Part shown: positions 1 to 9,221 of the stretch, in pieces
Layout of the letters: the number at the start of each line of letters is the position of its first letter
Numbering within the stretch: the stretch's first letter is position 1
Assembly: GCA_041752115.1 (NCBI GenBank)
Contig: JBGSHS010000253.1
Span: forward strand, 1-64,000
Source: JAJRVM01 sp041752115
GTDB taxonomy: Bacteria; Planctomycetota; Planctomycetia; Pirellulales; Pirellulaceae
Direction of reading: 5' to 3'
DNA: 64,000 nucleotides
The notes under the pieces: generated by a model
What the model was told of the DNA's origin: nothing
The model's input: only the letters and a program-made list of their open reading frames with translations
The model's database searches: none
Made by a program: the position numbers and the translations under genes

Positions 1-2
1 CC

Positions 3-3000
3 AGTGCCCCCGGTGGAGGCGGACGGGTGGCGGTGTACGCCGCAGACGCATCCGGCTTCGACCTGGCAAAGATCACGGCGCCTGGCGGCGGCGGTTCCGC
101 CGGTGCCGGAACCGTGTGGTTTAAGCAGGGACGGCCGCACACCCACGCGCGCTGGCCGATTCCCGCTGGCAAGAACGGTGGATATCTGAACCAGGTGCTG
201 GAGTACGTGGATCTTGAGTTCAATAAGCCCATCGATTTGGCGTCATTCGAACCCGCTGAGCTACTGATACACGGGCAGGCTGGCCACGTTGTTCCCTCTG
301 GTATCACGCAGGTCGGAGTATCGACTTACCGGATTCACTTGCCGTTCACGTTTGTCGAAAACGGTCGGTATCACTTTGCATTGCCGGACACGCTTCGCGA
401 CGCAGAGGGTTTTCCATTAGACCAGAACGCAAACTGCATTCCCGGCGAACCGGATGATGGCTATGCGTGGACGTTGATCGTTGACACTGTACCGCCGCGA
501 GTCAGCAACCATACCCCGGCTGGTGACATCGCCGGAACGATCGATCATGTCGACGTGTGGTTCAGCGAGACCATCGACAAGACAACCTTCACTACGGCCG
601 ATGTCTTGATCGTCAAGCCAGACAATCAGACCGTTGCGACAACGAAGGTCGAGGAAGTTGGCTACAACCGGTATCGAATCACGTTTCCAGGCCAGACTTT
701 GCTCGGTCAGTACCACGTCAAGGTCGGACCACAGATTGCGGATCTCGCTGGCAATCCGCTGGATCAGGACCGTGACGGGCAATTTGGTGAGACTGCCGAT
801 GACGTATATGACGCCACGTTCAACCTCGTTGAAGTGGACCTTGGACTGAACGGCCTTGTCGTCGATCCAGTTCAACTGTGGGCCGGCGAACCAGCTACAA
901 TCTCGTGGAGCGGATCGAACAGGACCGGCGCGCCTCTTCTCGGCAACTGGGCGGACGCTGTGTATTTGTCCACCGACGACCAGTGGGACATCCGTGACAT
1001 CTTGTTGTCCACCGTTCCGCACACTGGCGGTTTGGCCGAGAACAAAACTTATTCCGGCTCCGCCATCGTGCTGATTCCTGGCCAGGTCCCGGGCAATTAC
1101 CACATTCTCGTCCGCGCTGACGTTTACGGTCAGGAACGAGAAATCGCAGGACAGGCTGGCAACGTCATGGCGAGCGAACCTTTGGTCCTCGGTGTCCATG
1201 AGATCGTCCTCAATGGTCCACAGGCCACCGGTTCGCTCACATATGCGGATCGTGTGGACGTATATGCAGTCGAAGTTCCTGAGGGCCAACATCTCGAGCT
1301 ATCGCTCACAAACCTTGGACAAACAGGGTACACCGAACTGTACGTTCGTTTTGGCCTGCCGCCAACACGTAATGTGTTTGATTCGAGAGTGACCACGAGT
1401 AAGGTTGACGGCCAGCGTCTAGTTTCTGAGATCGCATACACATGGCCCGGAACATATTACGTAATGCTGTACGGCAGGGAACCGTCAGATTACACACTCG
1501 TGGCTACATCCTTCGGACTGAGCCTACTGACGACAGATCCCGTTTCCGCTGGCAATGCAGGACCCGTTACGCTTCGGCTGCAGGGAGCGGGCTGGCCGGC
1601 CGGTGGTATGGTACCCGTGCTGATCGCGCCGAGCGGCAGTCGCTATGTCGCAACAAAACTGTATCGAGAGTCACAGGATGTGCTGTTCCCGACATTTGAC
1701 CTGACCGACGCGGAACTCGGCCAATACCGGGTTCGCCTGGAGTTCGTGGACGGGGCCGCCGTTGAACTTCCAAGCGATTTCGAGGTGAAGCAAGGATACG
1801 GCCCACGACTGTGGTTCAACATGACCATCCCTAGAGTCTTCCTGGGTGGTAACAGCGAAGGTGAAGTGGTGACTATCGAATACAGCAACGACGGTGATGC
1901 GGATATGGTTGCACCACTCCTTTTGCTGGCGGGGTCGGGTGGAACATGGTTCGAGTTCAATAACCGCACTGTCAAAGATCGGGCCGTACAGATACTCGGC
2001 ACCTCAGCTACAGGCCCGGCAGGAATACTTCGCCCAGGTACGCGAGGACATATCACCGTTCCCTCGAAGCCGGGGGCCTTGCGTGTGAATTACACACTCG
2101 ACACGGCCGACACGGGCAACGGGTCAATCCCGTGGGATGACTACAAGGACGACATGCGGCCGGAATACATCGACGAAGCCGCCTGGGAAATCGTGTGGCC
2201 TGAGCTAATCTCCAGGCTTGGCTTCACGTGGGCCGACTATCACGCCGCGCTCACTCGCCTCGCGACACTCATGCCCGCCGTTGTGGGCAACGTCCTCGAC
2301 CCACTTGACATGCTTTCGGTTGAAATCCAGCGAACACATGCTACTTTGGGCACATCGCTGGGGGGCGTACTAGACACGTCAGATCCATCAATAAGCGTAT
2401 CGGGACGGGAAGTCAGTGCAACGAACCAGCAAACTAACGACATCTATACAGCCATTTCGCTCACGGATGGCTCGTTTGGATTTCCTCGCGTCACGCCAGG
2501 ATCATACCGGCTCACCGTCCGTGGGGTGCTGGTTGTGGGTGAGGATACAATCCGGGTGGATAGTGGCCAGTCACTCGACGGTGTCAACGTTCAGGTGAGT
2601 CGTGGTTCCGTGATAACCGGGACCGTCTTTGCAGCCCAATCCCTCGATCTCTTGCCGGATGTCGCTGTTGAGGCAGTGGCCGCCGATGGGCATCGTTTCG
2701 ACACGACGACCAATTCCGTTGGCCAGTACTTCCTGGGCGGGCTCCCACCCGGAGCATACGTGCTCCGGGTTTCAGTGCAAGGTCGAGAACTTGTAGCGTT
2801 AGCCGATCTAACGGTTGAGCAGAATACTGTTGTCCGGGATATTACTCTCGACGTCCAGGCAACCATCACCGGGAACGTGGTCCTCGAGTCCGGTGGTCCG
2901 GCCGATGGAACTCTATGGGTCACAGCAACTGCTTCAGGGGGCAACGACGACCTAGGGACATTTATTGGATCCTGGGATGGTTCAGTCTTCACCCTCGAAA

Positions 3001-6000
3001 CACTGCCGTCTGGGAGTTACGATCTGAAGTTCACACGAGATGGGTACCAGGCCTTAACCGTCAAGAGCATTGATGTCGAAAGAGACACGACCGAGAACAT
3101 CGGGACGGTTGTCCTCATCCCGGCCGCGACGATATCGGGAGTTGTTGACTCGAAGAACCACGACTTTGCAGTCGCCTATGCAGTGATCGATCTTCTTGTT
3201 GACACCACCAAAGTTGATTCCGTCGTGTCCGATGCAACTGGCGGCTTCAGCTTCGACGGGCTTCCGGCGGGGCACTACAGTCTGCATTTGGCTGGGATCG
3301 AAGATAATTCGCTTTCCCCAGTGGTCGATATTGACCTCGCGACCGGGCAGACCCTCTCGGGGCAAACACTGACTGTGCTGGCTGGTGCATCGATCGAGGG
3401 CCGCGTCATACAGGTGGTGGCTGGGATACCACTCGCCGGTGTTCGCGTTGCCGTCACGGATGAGAACGGGCACATGCTCTACGCAGTCACGGATGTCGAG
3501 GGGAGATACCAAATAAGCGGTGTTGGCTACGGCGACCACCTTGTCTCGCTCAGTATTCCGGGTCCGGCTACGTCGCAACGTGTCAATATCACTTCGGTTG
3601 ACGGTGGGGTTTACCCGATCGACCTAGAATACGCCGCTGTCGCGCGGCTCGCAGGGCACCTGCTGGGTCCGGATGGCGTCGCTGTGGCTGGTGGGGTTGT
3701 GGGATTGTACGAAGGCGGTTCGACGATCGCTTCAGCGATCACCGACCAGAACGGCGCGTACTGGTTTGAGCTAACTCAGGGTGGGACCTTCGACATTTGG
3801 GCCAGCGCCAACGGGATCACCTTCAATCCCGGAAGTGAGGTTGTGGTGCCGGCGGGTGGTGATGTGACCGTTGACCTGACGTCGGGTACTGCCAGCCTCA
3901 ACACGCTGGTTACGGGCCTCGGGGAGGACCGACCGGTTCTTTGGCTCTATTGGCTAAATGGCGATTCAAGGGAGCTGATCGCTATGGCCGACGTTCCAGA
4001 GAATGGCGTCGTTCACTTCGCGAAATTGGCTTCAGGTTCATACGCCGTGGACGTATCCGATAGCAGCGACCACCGCGCTGAATCCACGATTAGTCTCGCG
4101 GCAGGCAGCGCGTCTGAGCTAACGATCGAAATGCAGCCAGCCTTCCAGGTGACTGGCGGTATAACGGACGGGACGGGTTCGCCCGTTGCCTCTGCTGTCA
4201 TCATTGCTACACCTGCGGATGGCTCGGGTGGGCAGATGATTGCGGTCAGCGATGAACAAGGAACCTTCAATCTGTCTTGTGTACCTCCCGGTGAGTATGA
4301 CGTGGTCATCGTCGCACAGGGCCACGAGCCTGAGGTTCGTTCAGGATTTGTGGTGGCGGGGGACTCAGCACTGAGCGTGGAACTGTCGGTGGTTGCCGCG
4401 CGGATTGAAGGACGACTCGTTGATCCGGATGGGAATTCCGTTGCGGACGGCGCCGTGGCCCTGACTGATGCTGATGGACGGATGATCGGCGCGGCATCAT
4501 CCGATTGGAGCGGAGCATTTTCGCTTGACGCGATTGTCGACAGTAATCTTACCGTGAGCGTGCAGGTGGTTGGTTGCAGGCAACTGCAGCTTGAAGGGCT
4601 CGTCGCGACTTCGGGTGTCACTTCGCTCGGCAACTTGGTAACACAACCAGTGGCCCTCGCTTCCGATGGTATCTCGGCAGTAGACGATCCTGCTGGAGAG
4701 GGCGGCGAGCTCCCGGTCTTTGGAATGTACGACTCAGTTGCCGCGTGGCTGGCAAAATATCTAATCGGCTTCAGCAGTCGTGGAGATGAGGTAAGTGGTT
4801 CGTATGATGGAAAAGTGTTGACAATTGGATGCGCCACGCGAAAGATCTGCCAAGCGGAAGCCGATGCCGTGAACGCGGCCATAAAGACCCAGGAAAAAGC
4901 GTATCAGAATGCCAAAATGGCTAAAGACAACCTCAGTGACGCGATCGTTGTCAATATAGTGTGGTGGGTGTTGGGGATGCTGAAGGCCGCCGGTTCACTG
5001 GCCAATGTCGTCATGGACGTTGCTACTGCCCGAGGATTGACTAAAGGACTTTGGAATCCCCGGGTGCAGTTCCGTGCGATACAGCTTGCTGCGAGTACCT
5101 ACGAACTAATTGCCAAGGCAGTTATCGAAAAAGATGAAGCACATTCAGCAACGGAGGATCAACGAGTCAAAGCCCAAATGGCTAAGGGCGTGGGGTATGT
5201 TAAGGATGGCGCGCAGCACATGTCGGACCTGATAGACCTCCTACTGGAGGCATGCAAGGATCCTAAGAATCACATTAACAACCGGTTGGCTCAAATCCTC
5301 GCGCTGTACAGTCTGTATGATGATGCGAACGCGGCAATGGATGATGCAATCGAGGGATTCATGATGGCCCCGCGTGCGATCGATGGAATCGCCTCTGCAT
5401 ACTACTCCTTCAAAACATCGAAGTACGTTTACGATCGCGCCGTCGAAGCAGCTCAGCTCGCCCTTGCGCGATACAACGAGTGCCCCAATGGCGAAAGCAA
5501 GGCGGATCAGCCCAGGTTCCGTGCGGCCGCCGGCGGGGGAGGAAGAGACGATAGTACAACCGTCTGGTGTTCGGTGGATCCGAATGAGAAAATTGCCCCT
5601 AGCGGCCATGGTGACCTGCATTACGTAGACAGTCGTAGCACTCTCACGTACGACGTCGTTTTTGAAAACGATCCCGAACTTGCTACCGCGCCGGCACAGT
5701 TTGTGCAAGTTGTGGATGTGTTGGACGAGGACCTGGACCTCGCGTCGTTTGAACTCGATGCGATTTGGTTCTGGAATCACCAGATCGACTTGCCAGCTGG
5801 CTTGAACCATTTTGAGGGTTCGATCGATCTGCGCGGGAACGGAGTGAATGTCATCGCGAAAGTAGAGGCTAACCTCGATTTCGCGACTCGGCAGCTCATC
5901 CTGACTCTGACAGCAATCGATCCCGACACGGGATCCCAGCCCGAGGACCCCAGAATTGGTTTGTTGTATCCCAACGACGAGACTCATCGCGGTGAAGGAG

Positions 6001-8570
6001 GCATTCGGTATAGTGTTCGGGCGACAGCTGACTCGCCCTCGGGCACTATCCTTGAGAACCGTGCCCGGATCTATTTCGACTACAACGATCCGGTTGAAAC
6101 ACCGCTGGTGATGAATACTCTTGATTCGGCTATTCCCGTGAGTAGCATCAACGGGCTGCCCGAAGAAGTCGTCACAAACGTGTTGACGCTTTCGTGGACT
6201 GGTGCTGATGAGGACAACGGATCAGGAATTGCCGGGTACGACATCTATCAATCGATGGACGACGGACCATATCTCAGGTTGATTGCAGGCAGCACGGCAA
6301 CATCGGCCGAGATCGGGATCCTGCCAGGCCACACTTACACGTTTTACAGCGTGGCAGTCGACAATATTGGCCACCGTGAACTGCCACCACAAGTTCCCGA
6401 TGCGACGACCTCGATTGTCTACCTTACGGACCCGCGTGTATCCGCCATTGACGTCACAACGCAGTCTGGCGGCGAATGGATGGCTACTATTACGATCGGG
6501 TTCACAGAGTCCATGGCGATAGAGTCAATGATCCACAACGGCACAATAATTGACGCCGCCACATTGGTGAATGTCACGTCGGGACCGGTGGCCTTACACG
6601 TCGATCAGTTCTCCTACGATGAAGTGGCCAAAAATTTGACGTTGTCGCTTTCGTCGCTGCCGGAGCAAGTGTATGAGCTGACACTAAACGGACTCCGCTA
6701 CAGGGACGTGAATGGAAGTGCGCTGCGCGGCGGCACGGACGGAAGCTTCGCGTTCAACCTGCAAGTCTTCGACGCTTCCCGAAACGTCCAGACCGCTGGG
6801 AGCGACATTCAGGCCGATAGCTACTCAGTCCCTTCGCTGGCCGATTGGAATACGGATGGTCTGCGTGACCTGATTGTTGGCGAGAAGACAAGCACGGGTA
6901 ACGGCAAGGTGCGCGTGTATCTCAACAATGGCAGCGCCGTTGATCCGGTGTTTGCTGAGTACTTCTACGCTCAAGCGGGCGGAAGTGACCTCACTGTTCC
7001 CGGCAGTGGCTGTCTGGGGGCGTTTCCGCGATTGTTCGACTGGGACGGTGACGGAAGGAAGGACCTCGTGATTGGCCGAGCTGATGGCAAAGTCCAAGTG
7101 TGGCCCAATGTGAACACTGTGACGAATCCGGAGTTTGGCACACCGTTGTTTGTCCAGGTCGGAGCTTTGGGCGAGAAGGCCGACATTGACGTGGGTGACC
7201 GGGCCACGTTGGACATCGTCGACTGGAACAACGATGGACGATACGATCTGCTCGTTGGCGCGATGGACGGCAGGATCCGCGTCTACCTGAACGAGGCAGT
7301 CGCGGGAGCCGCGGATTTCCAGAGCGAGACAATCCTTCAGTCAGGATCCGTCGACCTTGTTGTTCCCAGCGGACGCGCGAGCGTGGCGGTAGCAGATCTG
7401 AACGGGGATGGCCGGAAGGATCTCCTTGTCGGCAACACCAATGGCCAGCTGCTGTTCTATCCCAACATAGGCTGGGACAGCCAACCGGCGTTCGGCGGCT
7501 TCCAGTCGCTCCAGGCCGGTGGTACGACGATCGACCTGCCGGGCACTCCGCGCTCCCGCCCCTTTGTCGGTGACTTCAACTCTGATGGTGTGCCCGACAT
7601 TCTCACGGGCGCTGCCGACGGATTGGTCCGACTATTCGTCGGCCATTTGGATCAATCCGGTAACACGGAACCCATCGAAGGGAATCCCGGTGATATGTAC
7701 GTTTACACCTTCGAGCTGAGTTACTCGTTTGCAGCCATCGCAGACGAATACACGACGCCGGAAGATACCCCTCTCAGCGTCGCTGCACCCGGAGTACTTT
7801 CCAACGACCTGGGGCTCCATGGTGGTGAACCGTGTGCTCTGCTTATGAAGTCGACTTTGCACGGTGTGCTTCAGTTGCACTGCAACGGTAGCTTCACATA
7901 CACGCCGAACCAATACTTCAATCGCGAAGACACGTTCCAGTACTATGTGGATGATGGCACTCGACAAACCGATCCCGTGTCCGTAACAATCACGATTACG
8001 ACCGCTTATCCGTGGTACAACGGAGCCGATCGGTTCGATGTCAATGGTAGCGGGAAAGTTTCTCCCATCGACGTCTTGCTGGTCATCGACGATCTTAATC
8101 GCAACGGCAGTCGTCAGCTTCCGACCACCCGCCCCCGACCATTGAGCCAACCCTTCTTCGACGCAAGTCGCGATGGCAGGATCTCTCCGAGAGATGCGCT
8201 GTTCGTGATCGACTATTTGAACCGTGGCGGCAGCGGTGAGGGGGAAAGTAACACGCAACAGGGCGCTGCCGCTATCGTATCGCCCGTGGGAATCCCATTA
8301 CTCCTACTGTCGTCCCTTTCATCGAGCAATGTCAGCACGGAGTTTGGCAGCCGACAATCCAAGCTAGAGGTACCGTGGCACGGACACCTCTTACCAACAG
8401 GATTCCAGGTCGACAAGATACGGACCGGAGCCGGACATTCGACTCCACACCAAATGCGATGGCGGCAGATGCGGCAGCTGTTCGAGGACATCGCTTTGGA
8501 TCGAGACAGCGATTTGGAGTCCGTCCTGCACGTACTTGCCGATGATGTGGTGCGTTACCGCACTGGCTGA
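3..8570 (+). CDS. Giant exported multidomain surface protein with dockerin-like C terminus (5' partial)
   Basis: The frame is open to the window edge, so the first ATG/GTG (GTG at 27) is internal and the true start lies upstream. About 2850 residues are visible. In order (residues counted from GTG 27): two Ig-like blocks (about 35-265); a CARDB-like block (about 275-410); about eight to nine carboxypeptidase-regulatory/SdrD-type beta repeats (about 790-1520); a helical stretch (about 1560-1800); a block with the motif VDPNEK (about 1840-2030); a fibronectin-III-like domain (about 2035-2130); FG-GAP/VCBS-type repeats with D-x-D/N-x-D/N-G-x-x-D calcium-loop motifs (about 2250-2550); a cadherin-like domain (about 2565-2650); and a paired dockerin-like module with DVNGSGKVSPIDVL and DASRDGRISPRDALF (about 2665-2735). 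The role is inferred to be an adhesin or surface-layer/cohesin-anchored protein acting outside the cell. The exact partner is unknown. Confidence 0.88.
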   Translation, partial: SAPGGGGRVAVYAADASGFDLAKITAPGGGGSAGAGTVWFKQGRPHTHARWPIPAGKNGGYLNQVLEYVDLEFNKPIDLASFEPAELLIHGQAGHVVPSGITQVGVSTYRIHLPFTFVENGRYHFALPDTLRDAEGFPLDQNANCIPGEPDDGYAWTLIVDTVPPRVSNHTPAGDIAGTIDHVDVWFSETIDKTTFTTADVLIVKPDNQTVATTKVEEVGYNRYRITFPGQTLLGQYHVKVGPQIADLAGNPLDQDRDGQFGETADDVYDATFNLVEVDLGLNGLVVDPVQLWAGEPATISWSGSNRTGAPLLGNWADAVYLSTDDQWDIRDILLSTVPHTGGLAENKTYSGSAIVLIPGQVPGNYHILVRADVYGQEREIAGQAGNVMASEPLVLGVHEIVLNGPQATGSLTYADRVDVYAVEVPEGQHLELSLTNLGQTGYTELYVRFGLPPTRNVFDSRVTTSKVDGQRLVSEIAYTWPGTYYVMLYGREPSDYTLVATSFGLSLLTTDPVSAGNAGPVTLRLQGAGWPAGGMVPVLIAPSGSRYVATKLYRESQDVLFPTFDLTDAELGQYRVRLEFVDGAAVELPSDFEVKQGYGPRLWFNMTIPRVFLGGNSEGEVVTIEYSNDGDADMVAPLLLLAGSGGTWFEFNNRTVKDRAVQILGTSATGPAGILRPGTRGHITVPSKPGALRVNYTLDTADTGNGSIPWDDYKDDMRPEYIDEAAWEIVWPELISRLGFTWADYHAALTRLATLMPAVVGNVLDPLDMLSVEIQRTHATLGTSLGGVLDTSDPSISVSGREVSATNQQTNDIYTAISLTDGSFGFPRVTPGSYRLTVRGVLVVGEDTIRVDSGQSLDGVNVQVSRGSVITGTVFAAQSLDLLPDVAVEAVAADGHRFDTTTNSVGQYFLGGLPPGAYVLRVSVQGRELVALADLTVEQNTVVRDITLDVQATITGNVVLESGGPADGTLWVTATASGGNDDLGTFIGSWDGSVFTLETLPSGSYDLKFTRDGYQALTVKSIDVERDTTENIGTVVLIPAATISGVVDSKNHDFAVAYAVIDLLVDTTKVDSVVSDATGGFSFDGLPAGHYSLHLAGIEDNSLSPVVDIDLATGQTLSGQTLTVLAGASIEGRVIQVVAGIPLAGVRVAVTDENGHMLYAVTDVEGRYQISGVGYGDHLVSLSIPGPATSQRVNITSVDGGVYPIDLEYAAVARLAGHLLGPDGVAVAGGVVGLYEGGSTIASAITDQNGAYWFELTQGGTFDIWASANGITFNPGSEVVVPAGGDVTVDLTSGTASLNTLVTGLGEDRPVLWLYWLNGDSRELIAMADVPENGVVHFAKLASGSYAVDVSDSSDHRAESTISLAAGSASELTIEMQPAFQVTGGITDGTGSPVASAVIIATPADGSGGQMIAVSDEQGTFNLSCVPPGEYDVVIVAQGHEPEVRSGFVVAGDSALSVELSVVAARIEGRLVDPDGNSVADGAVALTDADGRMIGAASSDWSGAFSLDAIVDSNLTVSVQVVGCRQLQLEGLVATSGVTSLGNLVTQPVALASDGISAVDDPAGEGGELPVFGMYDSVAAWLAKYLIGFSSRGDEVSGSYDGKVLTIGCATRKICQAEADAVNAAIKTQEKAYQNAKMAKDNLSDAIVVNIVWWVLGMLKAAGSLANVVMDVATARGLTKGLWNPRVQFRAIQLAASTYELIAKAVIEKDEAHSATEDQRVKAQMAKGVGYVKDGAQHMSDLIDLLLEACKDPKNHINNRLAQILALYSLYDDANAAMDDAIEGFMMAPRAIDGIASAYYSFKTSKYVYDRAVEAAQLALARYNECPNGESKADQPRFRAAAGGGGRDDSTTVWCSVDPNEKIAPSGHGDLHYVDSRSTLTYDVVFENDPELATAPAQFVQVVDVLDEDLDLASFELDAIWFWNHQIDLPAGLNHFEGSIDLRGNGVNVIAKVEANLDFATRQLILTLTAIDPDTGSQPEDPRIGLLYPNDETHRGEGGIRYSVRATADSPSGTILENRARIYFDYNDPVETPLVMNTLDSAIPVSSINGLPEEVVTNVLTLSWTGADEDNGSGIAGYDIYQSMDDGPYLRLIAGSTATSAEIGILPGHTYTFYSVAVDNIGHRELPPQVPDATTSIVYLTDPRVSAIDVTTQSGGEWMATITIGFTESMAIESMIHNGTIIDAATLVNVTSGPVALHVDQFSYDEVAKNLTLSLSSLPEQVYELTLNGLRYRDVNGSALRGGTDGSFAFNLQVFDASRNVQTAGSDIQADSYSVPSLADWNTDGLRDLIVGEKTSTGNGKVRVYLNNGSAVDPVFAEYFYAQAGGSDLTVPGSGCLGAFPRLFDWDGDGRKDLVIGRADGKVQVWPNVNTVTNPEFGTPLFVQVGALGEKADIDVGDRATLDIVDWNNDGRYDLLVGAMDGRIRVYLNEAVAGAADFQSETILQSGSVDLVVPSGRASVAVADLNGDGRKDLLVGNTNGQLLFYPNIGWDSQPAFGGFQSLQAGGTTIDLPGTPRSRPFVGDFNSDGVPDILTGAADGLVRLFVGHLDQSGNTEPIEGNPGDMYVYTFELSYSFAAIADEYTTPEDTPLSVAAPGVLSNDLGLHGGEPCALLMKSTLHGVLQLHCNGSFTYTPNQYFNREDTFQYYVDDGTRQTDPVSVTITITTAYPWYNGADRFDVNGSGKVSPIDVLLVIDDLNRNGSRQLPTTRPRPLSQPFFDASRDGRISPRDALFVIDYLNRGGSGEGESNTQQGAAAIVSPVGIPLLLLSSLSSSNVSTEFGSRQSKLEVPWHGHLLPTGFQVDKIRTGAGHSTPHQMRWRQMRQLFEDIALDRDSDLESVLHVLADDVVRYRTG

Positions 8571-8942
8571 AGGCCGTGTGACGGAAGTCGCACGCCAGGG
8601 ACGCGTCCGCAGGTAGCCACTCGACAAGCCGCAAAGGAGCAAAGCACAGCGGGAAAGGACGACCAGGGTTTGGGGAGGGCCGACGTTCCGACTGTTCATC
8701 CAGGACCATCTGCGCTCGTGCGTGCCCCGGATCTGTACTCTCAGGAATCGGTTCCTCGCGATTGAGCTCTGGCCCAGTTGCCGGTCAGGGTGTTCTCACG
8801 CGATCGCGACCTCTCGGGCCGCAGACGGCTCCCCTGGTCACTGCCAAGCGAGGCGAGTCGTTTTGGTAGCTGGGTTGGTGGGATAGGCGTAGGCGGATGA
8901 GCTGGCCAGCTCGCCAATGGTGCGTCCTCCACTGCCCCGGAT
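8571..8942. other. Intergenic, no gene seen
   Basis: This lies between the giant surface gene and the IS30-like remnant. Open frames here have no recognisable protein character. No T-rich terminator hairpin was recognised. Confidence 0.5.
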
Positions 8943-9221
8943 TCAGTCCTGATGTGCGCGTTCGACCTCAGTCTTATCCTCGGCCCGAATCCGCCGCTCC
9001 ATCGACTTGTCCGCTCGATACCGCTGATCGGCCGTGTGGCCACCCCAGCGGATCCTGTTCAGCCGAGCGATGTCGCGGCAGATGGTGGAGCGGTCGTACC
9101 CACACTGTTTCGCCATCCGAATCTGGGACAACCGTTGCGTCTGGCCAGGGTAACGTGGAAGTGGTAGGTTGGTGCCTGACATCCTGATGATATCGCCGGG
9201 TGTTTTCTGAGGATTGTGCAT
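8943..9221 (-). pseudogene. IS30-family transposase N-terminal remnant
   Basis: The minus-strand frame contains a helix-turn-helix segment with GYDRSTICRDIARL, followed by a basic stretch (YRADKSMERR). This is the arrangement of the IS30-type transposase N terminus (HTH_38, then YRA-type residues). The DDE catalytic core is absent: the frame stops at 8943, after only about 90 residues against roughly 320-350 for an intact enzyme. It ends right at the start of the kinase gene at 9222, so it may mark an old insertion junction upstream of that kinase. Recognition rests on a short motif only. Confidence 0.42.
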
